Positions 29,200-37,708 of a stretch of DNA of 64,000 nucleotides are shown here, piece by piece. The stretch spans positions 1-64,000 of the forward strand of contig NZ_WOTO01000043.1 in the NCBI RefSeq assembly GCF_010993775.1, written 5' to 3'. The position numbers and the translations under genes are program-made. The notes under the pieces were generated by a model. That model saw only the letters and a list, made by a program, of their open reading frames with translations. It did no database searches and had not been told where the DNA came from. The first letter of the stretch is position 1. Every line of letters begins with the position of its first letter. The DNA comes from Fodinicola feengrottensis. Its GTDB lineage: Bacteria > Actinomycetota > Actinomycetes > Mycobacteriales > HKI-0501.

Positions 29200-30102
29200 C
29201 ACGCCCCGGTCCTTGGCGGCGCTCCTGGTTATCAGCCGTTGACCTCGGGAAAGCCTCCGCGCAATCCCCAAGAGTTCGACGACTGGGTCGTACATACGTT
29301 GTTAGATCCGGGTCGCGCACTCTACTCGCGGGTGGAGGCGGAGTTCCTGCTCCGCGAAGATCCGCGGATCACTCATCGCACTTTGTACTACGATCTACTT
29401 TCCGCAGTGGCGCAAGGTGCGTCCACTCCCTCGAAGATCGGAGCGATGCTGGAAAAACAGCGCTCGGCGGTGGCCGCGCCCCTCGATGTGCTGGAATCCA
29501 CCGGCTACCTGCGCAAGGAGCAGGATCTGCTCAAAGGGCGCAGTCCCGTGATCACCGTCGCCGATCCGGTCATTCGGTTCAACCAGCTCATCACCTTGCC
29601 TATGGTCGACCTCATCGAACATGGCCGAGCGCAGGTGGCATGGCAGGACTCAAAGCCAACCTTTCACTCGAAGATTCTCGGCCCGCACTTTGAGGAGACT
29701 GCTCGGGAGTGGACCCGCGCATTTGCCTTCGACGAGACTCCCGTACGCGTAGGCGCGGTTGGGTCGGCCGAGATCGCGGACCCTGCTGCTCGTACCAAGC
29801 ATGAGATCGACGTTCTGGCTCTTGCGCCGGGGGAGCGACCGCAGTCCTCGCACGCGCAGGTCGTGCTCTTGGGCGAGGCCAAGGCCACCCAACAGCCGCG
29901 CGGCATGAAGGACGTAGAACGTCTCGAACGTCTCCGTGACCTGCTCGAGGACCAAGGCCACCATAGCCGCGATGCGGTTCTTGCGCTGTACTCCTTGCAC
30001 GGCTTCTATCCCGACTTGGTGCAGGCCGCTGGCAGGCGCCAGGATTTGTTGCTGATCGATATCGACGCCCTTTACGGGGACGGTCAGGTGCGCGGCGGCT
30101 GA
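29200..30102 (+). pseudogene. Archaeal-type ATPase, C-terminal half
   Basis: The continuation of the ATPase cut by IS256. The frame reopens after a stop at 29197 and reads APVLGGAPGYQPLTSGKPP, DWVVHTLLDPGRALYSRVEA, LLREDPRITHRTLYYDLLSA, a winged-helix-like part (TPSKIGAMLEKQRSAVAAPL, GYLRKEQDLLKGRSPVITVA), then the DUF234-like nuclease-fold end RSTFHSKI-type segment FHSKILGPHFEETAREWTRA and HEIDVLALAPG with LLGEAKATQQ. The 'E-x-D...GE.K' pattern (HEIDVLAL, LGEAKA) resembles a PD-(D/E)xK nuclease core. A TTG at 29239 could in principle start a separate protein lacking the ATPase half; I think this unlikely. Confidence 0.78.
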
Positions 30103-30564
30103 ACCCAAATGCAGCCGCGGGTTACGGGTGCGTTGGAAGAGCTGAGGCATGGAAGGCCACGTCGACCGTGGCAGTGAAGAAAATCTTCCACCTCGTCGCC
30201 ACTGGTCACGAGCTTCACAAATGCGATGTCGAGTCGACACCGTGTCGCGGCGAACTGCACGTCGAACTCGTCGAGTGTAAGTCGCCTGATGACCTTGAGG
30301 GCCCATACCGGCGGACGCATCTGGTCTTCCGGGATATCTTTCTTGGCCGAGGACAGGGGGTTCCGTACCAAAGAAATCGAGGAGCAGCGCCGCGCCCTTG
30401 TCATCAAATACGTGAAGAACCCGTTCGGCTGCTCGCGTCGCATCCTCCCAGAACGGTTGCCACTGTTCCTCTTCATCCCATACATGCGGGCGCTGGAAGG
30501 GAGGAATGATATAGTGAATATGAGTGCCGAAAATATCCTCGGGCGTCGTGGTGGCGACCTTCAT
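30103..30564 (-). pseudogene. DUF262 (GmrSD-type) N-terminal fragment with degenerate continuation
   Basis: From ATG 30564 on the minus strand, MKVATTTPEDIFGTHIHYII and PPFQRPHVWDEEEQWQPFWE match the conserved start of DUF262/GmrSD proteins ('Y.IP.FQR.Y.W...Q...LWEDI'), type IV restriction nucleases of modified phage DNA. After about 50 residues the expected DGQQR motif does not appear in any frame. The remaining 300 bp keep a partly open second frame (LTLDEFDVQFAATRCRLDIA), and an opposite-strand frame is also open, so the gene is broken. It is the downstream neighbour of the membrane protein and shares its strand. Confidence 0.5.
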
Positions 30565-30586
30565 AGACTGGTTCCTGGCCTCGTAT

Positions 30587-31309
30587 CTATTTGAACAGGG
30601 ACGTTATGGCCGCAACGACAATGCCGAAGGCAGCTACGATGGCTCGCCGGATAACGCGCCGTCGAGTCGCCTGCTCGCGCCGGATTTCGAGCTTGTATCG
30701 CTCGACCTCGGCTGGATCGACCGAGATCGTTCTCCACTCGTCGGTTACGATCACGTAGAGGAGCTTGCCCAGAAGCGTTTGAGCCTCGATAACGGCGGAG
30801 GTTTCGGTCGGCAGCCTCAGCTGCAGTCCCTGGATTTTGTCCGCGATGGCCCGGCCGTGGGCGGCCAATGTCGTACGATTGTCGCCTTGACCCAGCACAA
30901 GCGAATGAGCAGTGTGCCTCGCCAGCTGAGACGAGACGAGACTTAACTCCGACTGGAGCTGTTGCCTGGCGTCCTCTGGTTGGTTGCTGGTAGTCAGCTG
31001 GACTGCTCTGGTCGTGGAGCCCACCAGCGTGTATATCTCCTTCGCCAGTCTGTGCCGTTCGACAAAGAACCATGCGAGGGCAAGGAGGATGGAGATGGCA
31101 ACAATAAAGACGATCCTCGGCAACCGCTCGTCTCCGAATATCCACTGCGGCACCGCATTGCCGAACATGGCCGTCAGTACGGAGAAAATCGCCAGAACCA
31201 CGAGCGGCGGCAGGAAGATCATCAGTAGCGCATTGACTCTTGTGGCCAGAGTGCGCTCGTCGTCTTTGACGCAGTAGTTCTCTACCTTTGTCCAGCGCTG
31301 CTCCTGCAT
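30587..31309 (-). CDS. Membrane protein with three predicted helices, unknown
   Basis: A 240-residue protein with an intact frame amid debris. Two N-terminal membrane helices (LLMIFLPPLVVLAIFSVLTA and LPRIVFIVAISILLALAWFF), a cytosolic region of about 120 residues predicted to be helical (QPEDARQQLQSELSLVSSQL), and a C-terminal hydrophobic helix (RAIVAAFGIVVAAITSLF). No catalytic motif is visible. It is codirectional with the DUF262 fragment 22 bp downstream and may have been part of the same operon; small membrane partners are common in defence systems, but a role here is inference. Its base composition is less GC-rich than the flanking core genes, in keeping with acquired DNA. The 213 bp upstream of its start are empty. 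Confidence 0.6.
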   Translation of the reverse strand: MQEQRWTKVENYCVKDDERTLATRVNALLMIFLPPLVVLAIFSVLTAMFGNAVPQWIFGDERLPRIVFIVAISILLALAWFFVERHRLAKEIYTLVGSTTRAVQLTTSNQPEDARQQLQSELSLVSSQLARHTAHSLVLGQGDNRTTLAAHGRAIADKIQGLQLRLPTETSAVIEAQTLLGKLLYVIVTDEWRTISVDPAEVERYKLEIRREQATRRRVIRRAIVAAFGIVVAAITSLFK

Positions 31310-31522
31310 TCTCGGATCGGCGTGAAGTTTGCAGTCCTGAATCCGGCTCGAGTGCGACTTTCTGGACGCTTTTTTCGCGCCACTGGCCGCCAGATCAATG
31401 AGGCAGAGAGTACCGGTTGCAGAATTATCGTTATGCTTAATGTGTACAACCAGAAGAGACCTACGGTGGTAGCTGCTGTGACCATCTCATTTCCCCTGTC
31501 TGTGATTCACCTGCGGCATTGT

Positions 31523-31809
31523 TTAGAACAGCATCGACTCGTCCGCCTGGTCAGGCGCAGTTTTGCGCTTGGCGGCCGGCTTTACTCTCTTCTTGTCGTG
31601 CAAACCCTGTGCTACTTCCTCACGATAACGCTCGTGATTCAGCTCCAGAAGTCAATCAAGAATCTCAACCTGCACATCCGGCGCAATCGTGGACCGTCGC
31701 CCCTGCCGCGTCTGATGAAACCCATGCCGAGGTCCAGATCACCCCACCCATACGCCTCGGCCGTCGCGTAGTCGATCTCCGTGTGAATCTTCCGCAACCG
31801 CTGAGTCAC
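31523..31809 (-). pseudogene. C-terminal tail of an Eco57I-type restriction-modification methylase
   Basis: The minus strand reads VTQRLRKIHTEIDYATAEAY, GWGDLDLGMG, then after one frame change FHQTRQGRRSTIAPDVQVEI and, past an in-frame TGA where the family has Arg, LLELNHERYREEVAQGLHDK, KRVKPAAKRKTAP and a proper end DESMLF-stop. 'AYGW.DLDL..GFH', 'LDRLLELNHERY..EV..GLHDKK' is the characteristic tail of large adenine-specific methylases of the Eco57I/PglX/DrmMI class used in type II, BREX and DISARM systems. The catalytic domain is gone, and one frameshift plus one nonsense codon confirm a dead gene. It lies upstream of, and on the same strand as, the DrmA-like fragment. Confidence 0.65.
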
Positions 31810-32058
31810 CGTCACCTATTGGCCAGGTGCGGTTCGACTCGGTCTGGGGCAGGTGCACGGTGGAGGCCAGCACCCGTACGGTTGGGGAGCGTGCAAGCAT
31901 GGAGAGGCGATGATGGCGATCCGCCGGGTGCCGCCGGAGATGTTCCGGTTCGCCATTGGCGACAACGCTGAGTCGTACGTAGCGATCCCGCACGAGTTCG
32001 GTGAGGCCAACGAGCGGCTGGAGATGGCGCTCCTGCAAACGGTGTTCTGCTGCCGGCA

Positions 32059-32806
32059 TTCGGGGTCGACGTGATAGGCGACCAGCACGCGCTGGACGAC
32101 CAGAGCCGCCCGTCCGGTCCTGTCTTACGGGCGGTGGGCACGATTTTCGGAAACGAGCCGCTGGTCACGGCGCAGCATCGCCGGCTGCTCCGGGAGAACG
32201 CGGGCGTCTCCGCCGATGAGCTGTCCACACTCGTACTGACCGCCGGCATCCACCCAGACGACAAACTCATTGGCCGCGGCTTACTTCACCGTCTGCGCGA
32301 ACGCCGGCCAGGCTGCCGTCTTGCCCTGGCCCATCTTTGGGCGAGCGTCATTCTTTCTTTTCCGGCAGCGAAATCTGGGGGTCGAGAATCCGGCGTACTG
32401 GCCCTGGCACTGTCCAGCTTCGGCCCGCGCCGCCCGCCGCTGGTGAGCCTGTCCGGTTGGCCGAGCACCGTCGGCGGTCTGCTGCTGCGCAGCCTCCAAT
32501 GCCGGGTCAACTACCACGGCGACTTCGGACGGCGAGGGCATTCGGATTGCCGTGTACCTGATGGACCAAACCGGCGCCGTGCCTTGGCGGATGTCCATTT
32601 TGGACTAAGTGGCCGGCATACGCGGAATCGTCTCCGGCCCTGGCGTCGGCCGCGTCACGGACGCGCCGTGGGATCCAGCGCTGGCCGACGCCATGCGCGA
32701 ACTTGGCACAGCGGTCTTCGGGGAGCGGGTCGCGACGGCCCTTCTCGATGAGCTGGCTCCGGCCGCCACTGGGATTGAGCGGGAAGTACAGTACCGGCGT
32801 GACTGA
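32059..32806 (+). pseudogene. Decayed JetD of a type II Wadjet system (TIGR02679-like)
   Basis: Piecing the frames together gives FGVDVIGDQHALDDQSRPSG, GNEPLVTAQHRRLLRENAGV, SADELSTLVLTAGIHPDD, then PPLVSLSGWPSTVGGLLLRS, VNYHGDF followed in the next frame by GEGIRIAVYLMDQTGAVPWR and RVTDAPWDPALADAMRELGT with ERVATALLDELAP. The order 'D.HALD', 'TAE.R..L...AGV..D.LS..VL', 'PLVSLSGWPSTV', 'HGDFDGEG.RIA' is that of TIGR02679/DUF2399 proteins, the toprim-like nuclease subunit JetD of type II Wadjet, which cleaves plasmid DNA. There are at least three frame changes, and no JetA, JetB or JetC gene is present. The 250 bp before it include an unrecognised frame (PPEMFRFAIGDNAESYVAIP). Confidence 0.65.
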
Positions 32807-33479
32807 TCAGGAGAGAAGTGCAGGGGCCGTTCGTGAGGAGGAGGAAAAGGGGCGGGATCGGCGGTTTCCGCTGGGGCGGCATCACGGGCTGTCCGACGGG
32901 GTGTTCTCGATCGCGATGACGTTGCTCGTGTTGGACATCAAGATCCCGCAGAACCTGAGCTCGCAGGCAATGGTGGAGGCGCTGAACAAAACGGCGTTGC
33001 CGGCATTCGCGACCTTCATCCTGTCGTTCTACGTGATCGGTTCGCAGTGGATGGCGCATCACGAGATGTTCCACGACATCGGGTACGCCGACCGTCGGAT
33101 GTCGCTGTTCAACCTGCAGTATCTGCTGGTCATCGCGGTCATGCCGTTCCCGTCGTACTTGCTGGCCAACTATGGCGGCCAACCGATCGCGGTGGCTATC
33201 TACGCGATCAGCATCGGGCTCGGTGGGCTGATGCGGGCGCGGCTGCAGTGGTACGCGCTGAGCAACAACCTGCTGAAAGCTGGCGTGGATCCCAAAGCGT
33301 GGCGTAAGGACGCCATCAACGCGGTGGTGTTCGGGCTGGTGTTCATCTGCTCGGCGGCGCTGGCGTACATCAGCCCGATCGCGACCTATGCGTGCTGGTT
33401 CGTCGTCCTGGGCGGCTGGGCGGTGCTCAGTCGGACGGGGGTGTTCGGGGTGCTAAAGCAACGGTTTGGACGCAAGTAG
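32799..33479 (+). CDS. TMEM175-family potassium channel-like protein (DUF1211)
   Basis: A protein of about 226 residues with six predicted membrane helices. After a charged leader (REEEEKGRDRRFPLGRHHG) helix 1 carries LSDGVFSIAMTLLVLDIKIP, the family's (F/L)SDGVFxIAxTLLVL pore signature. ATFILSFYVIGSQWMAHHEM and FNLQYLLVIAVMPFPSYLLA are helices 3 and 4. Bacterial members form leaky potassium channels as tetramers. The GTG at 32799 overlaps the stop of the JetD remnant, which suggests either start near there or a slightly later one. The next gene is convergent and overlaps its end by 27 bp. It marks the return to intact genes after the accessory region. Confidence 0.87.
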   Translation: MTDQERSAGAVREEEEKGRDRRFPLGRHHGLSDGVFSIAMTLLVLDIKIPQNLSSQAMVEALNKTALPAFATFILSFYVIGSQWMAHHEMFHDIGYADRRMSLFNLQYLLVIAVMPFPSYLLANYGGQPIAVAIYAISIGLGGLMRARLQWYALSNNLLKAGVDPKAWRKDAINAVVFGLVFICSAALAYISPIATYACWFVVLGGWAVLSRTGVFGVLKQRFGRK

Positions 33480-34525
33480 GCGCGACTTCCAGCTGGCGGC
33501 CGGCCGGATGATGTCGGTGGACGGGTGCGGCTGGCCCCACCGAGCCCGCAGCTGGTTGATCAGGGTGCCGAGCGCGACCATCGGCAGCAGCAGGTAGCCC
33601 AGGATGACCATCACGGCGATCTGCGTGGAGGCGGCGAGGGCGGTGGTAATGGAGGCCGTGTCGTACGCGGCGTGGGCCAGGATGAGCGGCCAGAGCCGGC
33701 GGTAGCGGCGGTAGAAGAGGACCGACAAGTACGCCCAGCCGAGCAGCGACACGACGCTGATGCCGTAGTAGATGTGGTAGCTGCCACGCAGCACGACCAA
33801 CGCGAGGGTGATCAGCCAGACCGGCCAGCCGAGCCGCTCCAGTAGCCGGTAGGCGAGCCCGAGCGCCACCACTTCCTCGGCCACCGCGGTCGGGATTGCC
33901 AGCAGCAGCGCGATCACGATGGCCCGAATGAGCTGACCGGCGTCACCGCCGGTGATCTCCGGGCTGGTGGCGAAGCCGCCGAACACCTGCCGCAGCAGCA
34001 CGCCGACCAAGCCGCCCAGCAGCAGCGCGGGGAGGTAAAGACCACTCAGCGTGAGACCGGTGTCCGAAGCCAGCATTGGCAGCGAGCCGGGCCGTAGGCC
34101 GAGATTAAGCAGCCGATCGCCAGACATCCGTAGGACCAGGAAAGCGACACCAACAGCGGCGAAAAAAGCAGCACCGCTTGAAGAAGTACGCCGACCAGCG
34201 TGTCCCCGAAACCGTTACGGAGGTCGATGCCGGCGACCGGGCTGGTCGGGCCGCCGCGTTGCAGAGCGAGGGTCGCCGTCGTCACCCACAGCAACGGACC
34301 GAAGAGCAGCGCAAGCGCAAGCGCGAGGCCCACTTTCCAGTGTCGGGTCGGGCCGGCGTACGGCACCGGCGATCTCGGCTCGAACCACAGGTCCATCGCG
34401 GACGTGAGTACGCGGTGCGGCTGCTGCCACCACCAGGGTCGGCTGGGTTGCTCCGGGCTGGGCTCCAGAACGGCGGCTCCGGGCGCGTACAGGCCCGGAG
34501 ACTCCGGCGCTGGCTGCTCATCCAT
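33453..34525 (-). CDS. CPBP (Rce1-like) intramembrane protease (frameshifted)
   Basis: A membrane protein of about 357 residues. The N-terminus (MDEQPAPESPGLYAPG) is a disordered Pro-rich tail; helices follow, starting WKVGLALALALLFGPLLWVT. The C-terminal CPBP/ABI domain holds the glutamate pair in TAVAEEVVALGLAYRLLERL, the His of RGSYHIYYG and the second His/Asp of LILAHAAYDTAS, the residues that form the active site in Rce1-type proteases. Here the Arg after EE is displaced relative to the usual EExxxR, as in other actinobacterial members. One indel near 34135 breaks the frame between helices 3 and 4. It is convergent with the TMEM175-like gene. Confidence 0.85.
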
Positions 34526-34591
34526 GCTTCGAACTGTGACACGGGACATCAATCATGCGCAGCTCGGGCACCCCCGGGTGAGACTGGGAGC

Positions 34592-35395
34592 GTGACGCAG
34601 ATAGAAGGCGCGCTGGAGCGTGCGACAGCGGTCGAAGAGACCGGCGACGGCCGATACCGGGTCCAGCTGGACCCCGACTGGTCGGTCGTGGGGATGCTCA
34701 ACGGCGGCTACCTGAACCTCCCGATGGCCCGCGCGGCCGCGTACGCGTCGCCGCATCCGCACGTCGTCGCCATCACCACCGACTACCTGTCTGCGCCGGC
34801 CGCGGGCGAGGCCGAGGTGCGGGTGGACACGCTGAAGACCGGCAAGACGGTGGCCTATCACCGGACGACGCTCGTCCAGAACGACGTGGTGACGCTGTCG
34901 TCGTCAGTGATCACCAGCCGGCTCTCCGACGAGCCGGCGGACACGTACGCCCGCGAGGTGCCGCTGCCGCTCGTACGCCCGGAGGACTGCCGGCGGGTGC
35001 CGGTGGAGATCCCCGGCGGGCTGGAGTACGGCCTGATGCGGCATGTCGACCTGCGGATGACACCGGAGTCGGAGGCCGCGATGACCCAGTCGGACGGGTC
35101 GTTGGCGGTGTCCGGGTGGGTACGAGCGGCCGACGGCTCGCCGACCGACCCTTATTTGGCGCTGCTGGCCGTGGACGCTCTGCCGCCAGTCACCCGAACC
35201 ATCGGCCGCTGGGGTTGGGCGCCGACCGTCCAGCTGTCCACCTACCTGCGGGCCGTGCCGGCCCCTGGATGGCTGCGCGCGTACATGCACGGGGACTTCG
35301 TCTCCGACGGCTGGTTCGACGAAGAGTGCACGGTCTACGACGAGAACGGCCAGCTGGTCGCCCAGTCCCGGCAACTCGCCAGGGTGCCTCGCTAA
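34592..35395 (+). CDS. Acyl-CoA thioesterase, double hotdog (4HBT_3)
   Basis: A 267-residue enzyme with two hotdog halves. N-terminal half: VVGMLNGGYLNLPMARAAAY (the active-site helix region), VAITTDYLSAPAAGEAEVRV and TGKTVAYHRTTLVQNDVVT. C-terminal half: GSLAVSGWVRAADGSPTDPY, LALLAVDALPPVTRTIG, WGWAPTVQLSTYLRAVPAPG and VSDGWFDEECTVYDENGQLV, typical of TesB-related actinobacterial thioesterases. The GTG at 34592 has a purine-rich stretch (actgggag) before it, and upstream in-frame sequence is not protein-like. The physiological acyl-CoA is unknown. The multi-hairpin repeat array begins 4 bp after its stop. Confidence 0.88.
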   Translation: MTQIEGALERATAVEETGDGRYRVQLDPDWSVVGMLNGGYLNLPMARAAAYASPHPHVVAITTDYLSAPAAGEAEVRVDTLKTGKTVAYHRTTLVQNDVVTLSSSVITSRLSDEPADTYAREVPLPLVRPEDCRRVPVEIPGGLEYGLMRHVDLRMTPESEAAMTQSDGSLAVSGWVRAADGSPTDPYLALLAVDALPPVTRTIGRWGWAPTVQLSTYLRAVPAPGWLRAYMHGDFVSDGWFDEECTVYDENGQLVAQSRQLARVPR

Positions 35396-35398
35396 TGG

Positions 35399-35780
35399 CC
35401 GCAGTTCCTGCGGCGGCGCGTCCGGATCGTGTCGCCGGGGTGCCCAAAGGGCGGGCGCCCCACCGCCGCGATCCTGGGCGGCCTTCGGCCGCCGCGCGGG
35501 CGGGGTTGGGTTGAAGGCTGTGCCTCTGGCCGCAGTTCCTGCGGCGGCGCGTCCGGATCGTGTCGCCGGGGTGCCCAAAGGGCGGGCGCCCCACCGCCGC
35601 GATCCTGGGCGGCCTTCGGCCGCCGCGCGGGCGGGGTTGGGTTGAAGGCTGTGCCTCTGGCCGCAGTTCCTGCGGCGGCGCGTCCGGATCGTGTCGCCGG
35701 GGTGCCCAAAGGGCGGGCGCCCCACCGCCGCGATCCTGGGCGGCCTTCGGCCGCCGCGCGGGCGGGGCTGGGTTGAAGGC
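35399..35780. repeat. Tandem multi-hairpin repeat, three 131-bp units
   Basis: gcagttcctgcggcggcgcg recurs at 35401, 35532 and 35663, a period of exactly 131 bp, with almost identical units. Each unit has three stem-loops: ccgcag-ttc-ctgcgg, ggggtgccc-aaa-gggc...gcgcccc and ggcggcc-ttc-ggccgcc, joined by ggcggggttgggttgaagg. Long open frames cross it but encode only Pro/Arg/Ala-rich repeats. Related copies, in either orientation, lie at 949-1145, 49018-49218 and 52505-52622. A diverged terminal-inverted-repeat element follows 34 bp later. Confidence 0.92.
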
Positions 35781-35813
35781 CGGTGCCGCTCGGATGGGTG
35801 TGAAGTACTTGCT

Positions 35814-35926
35814 ACGGCGTGAAAATGTCGTATCCATACTGTTTTCTTGCCCCCACCCAGTGATCGGGTGGGGGGTGGGTTTGAGGACGCGCGCGCGAGA
35901 AAATTTTGCAATTGGGTAGGTGCGGC
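35814..35926. repeat. Diverged copy of the ~185-bp TIR element
   Basis: cggcgtgaaaatgtcgta at the left and the core cttgcccccacccagtgatc and gggtgggtttgaggac match the elements at 48781, 52701 and 58134. The inner AT-rich part is replaced by gcgcgcgcgagaaaattttg and the right end (aattgggtaggtgcggcg) is only partly preserved. Confidence 0.65.
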
Positions 35927-36089
35927 GCGAGTGGGGCGCGAGGGCTGGGTGGTGAGATGGCGGGCGCGGTCAGGGGTCGAAATCTGGGCGAACACTCGCC
36001 TTTCGTTCGATAGCGGTTGACAACGTTCCCAGGTGCCGGTTGGCTGGCCGCAGCCATGCTGCCCGATCCGTGCCAGGAGGCGGTTATCC

Positions 36090-37521
36090 GTGCCAAAATC
36101 CACTCGTCTGCTCGCGATCGCGGCCGCCGCCACGTTCCTGTTGGCGCCGGCGGTGCCGGCAAACCGCGGCGCCGGCGGCCGCGGTCTGCAACAAATACTG
36201 TGACCAGCGTGATCCGGCGGTGGCGGCCGGCGACCGGACGCCCGTTAACGCAACTGTCTTCGGCCGGCAGATCGTGCTGCACATCTCCGACGGCGACAAC
36301 ATGGGCTGGGCGAGCATCGACAACGGCGACCCCACCGACGAGGTGTGGCTGGACCGCTCGTTCGATGGCGGCAACAGTTGGTCGAGCGGCAGCAAGCTCG
36401 GCGACACCACGATTCCGACCGGCCAGCGTGGCTGGCGGACGCTGATGTACAACGTCGACGACCCGGCGAACCACGGCGTCGGCGCGCTGCGTGCCTGCGG
36501 GAAGGCCGGCAACCGCTCGGACATCGCTTGTACGCCGTGGGCCCGCTCGACGGTCAACGCGGGCACCCACGCGGACGCGGCGGCGACCGCGCTGATGCAG
36601 TTCTACAACAACGGAACCGGCCTGTGGAACACCACCGGCTGGTGGAATTCGGCCAACGACCTGACCGCGTTGATCGACTACAGTCAGCGCTCCGGCTCGA
36701 CCGCCTATCGCTATGCCATCGCGAACACCTTTGACAAGAACAAAGGCGGCAACTTCACCAACGACTACATGGACGACACCGGCTGGTGGGGGCTCGCGTG
36801 GGTTCGCGCGTACGACCTGACCGGCGACAGCCGTTACCTGGATATGGCCAGGACAGACGCCGACTACATCTATTCTTTCAAGGACGGCACATGCGGCGGC
36901 GGAATCTACTGGCGGACGCAGAAAGACTACAAGAACGCCGTCACCAACGAGCTTTACATCAAACTCGCCGCGGCCCTGCACAACAGGATCTCCGGTGACA
37001 CCGGATATCTGGCCAAGGCCACCGAGATCTGGAACTGGTTCGCGGCCAGCGGGATGATCAACGGCAGCCACTTGATCAATGACGGCCTGGACAACTCCAC
37101 CTGCAAGAACAACGGCCAGACCACCTGGACCTATAACCAGGGCATTGTGTTGGGCGGCCTGGTCGAGCTGAACAAGGCCACCGGCAACGCTGGCTATCTG
37201 ACCACGGCCCGGCAGATCGCGGACGCGGCCACCACGAGTTCGGTGATCGCGCCGAATGGCATTCTGCGGGAGCCCTGCGAGCCGTCCAGTTGCGGCGGCG
37301 ACGGACCCTCCTTCAAGGGAGTCTTCGTCCGCAACCTCGGCGAGCTCAGTCGCGCGACTGGCAATGCGTACGCGACTTTCCTTGGCAGGCAAGCCGATTC
37401 AGCGTACGCACATGACCGCGATGGGATGGACCGCTACGGCTTGTCGTGGGCCGGACCTCTCGACTCGATCGACGCGGCCCGCCAGCACAGCGCGCTGGAT
37501 GCGATGACAGCGGCTCTTTGA
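36090..37521 (+). CDS. Secreted GH76 alpha-1,6-mannanase with N-terminal accessory domain (frameshifted)
   Basis: A secreted glycosidase of about 475 residues that would cut alpha-1,6-mannan backbones (fungal wall or actinobacterial mannan). GTG 36090 follows aggagg and opens a signal peptide, STRLLAIAAAATFLLAPAVP; one indel near 36160 separates it from the body. Residues about 30-145 form an accessory domain (CNKYCDQRDP, SIDNGDPTDEVWLDRSFDGG, RACGKAGNRSDIACTPW). The GH76 (alpha/alpha)6 domain follows with ALMQFYNNGTGLWNTTGWWN, the catalytic pair in YMDDTGWWGLAWVRAYDL, CGGGIYWRTQKDYKNAVTNE and YNQGIVLGGLVELNKATG. The accessory domain recurs alone at 39318-39726. A strong terminator follows. 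Confidence 0.9.
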
Positions 37522-37540
37522 TCCTTTCACCCCACTCCGA

Positions 37541-37575
37541 AACCCGGGCGAGCTCCTTCGCCCGGGTTTTCCATG
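37541..37575 (+). terminator. Rho-independent terminator of the GH76 gene
   Basis: aacccgggcg-agctcctt-cgcccgggtt with a following tttcc forms a 10-bp GC-rich stem 19 bp beyond the stop codon. Confidence 0.85.
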
Positions 37576-37708
37576 TCTGGCAACAATGATAAATGTCAAT
37601 CACCGATTATCGCTTTGTCACGACGACATTGGTGAGTCGTCGGTGAGCGATGGGTGGGTGAGAATTCCCCGGCTACCGTCACGGTATCCGGCGTCGACGG
37701 GGGACCTC

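Noticed and set aside
30168..30509. Plus-strand 113-codon gene opposite the DUF262 fragment
   Set aside because: It reads fairly protein-like at first but matches nothing, has no ribosome site, and ends in Arg/Pro-rich sequence; the opposite strand has a recognisable DUF262 start.
35399..35780. Repeats read as a Pro/Arg-rich repeat protein
   Set aside because: Frames are open only because the units are stop-free and a multiple of bases apart; 131 is not divisible by 3, so frame changes with each unit, and there is no start or ribosome site.
35812..37392. A 526-codon minus-strand frame
   Set aside because: Antisense to the GH76 gene; rich in Arg/Val/Gly as expected of a mirrored GC-rich gene.
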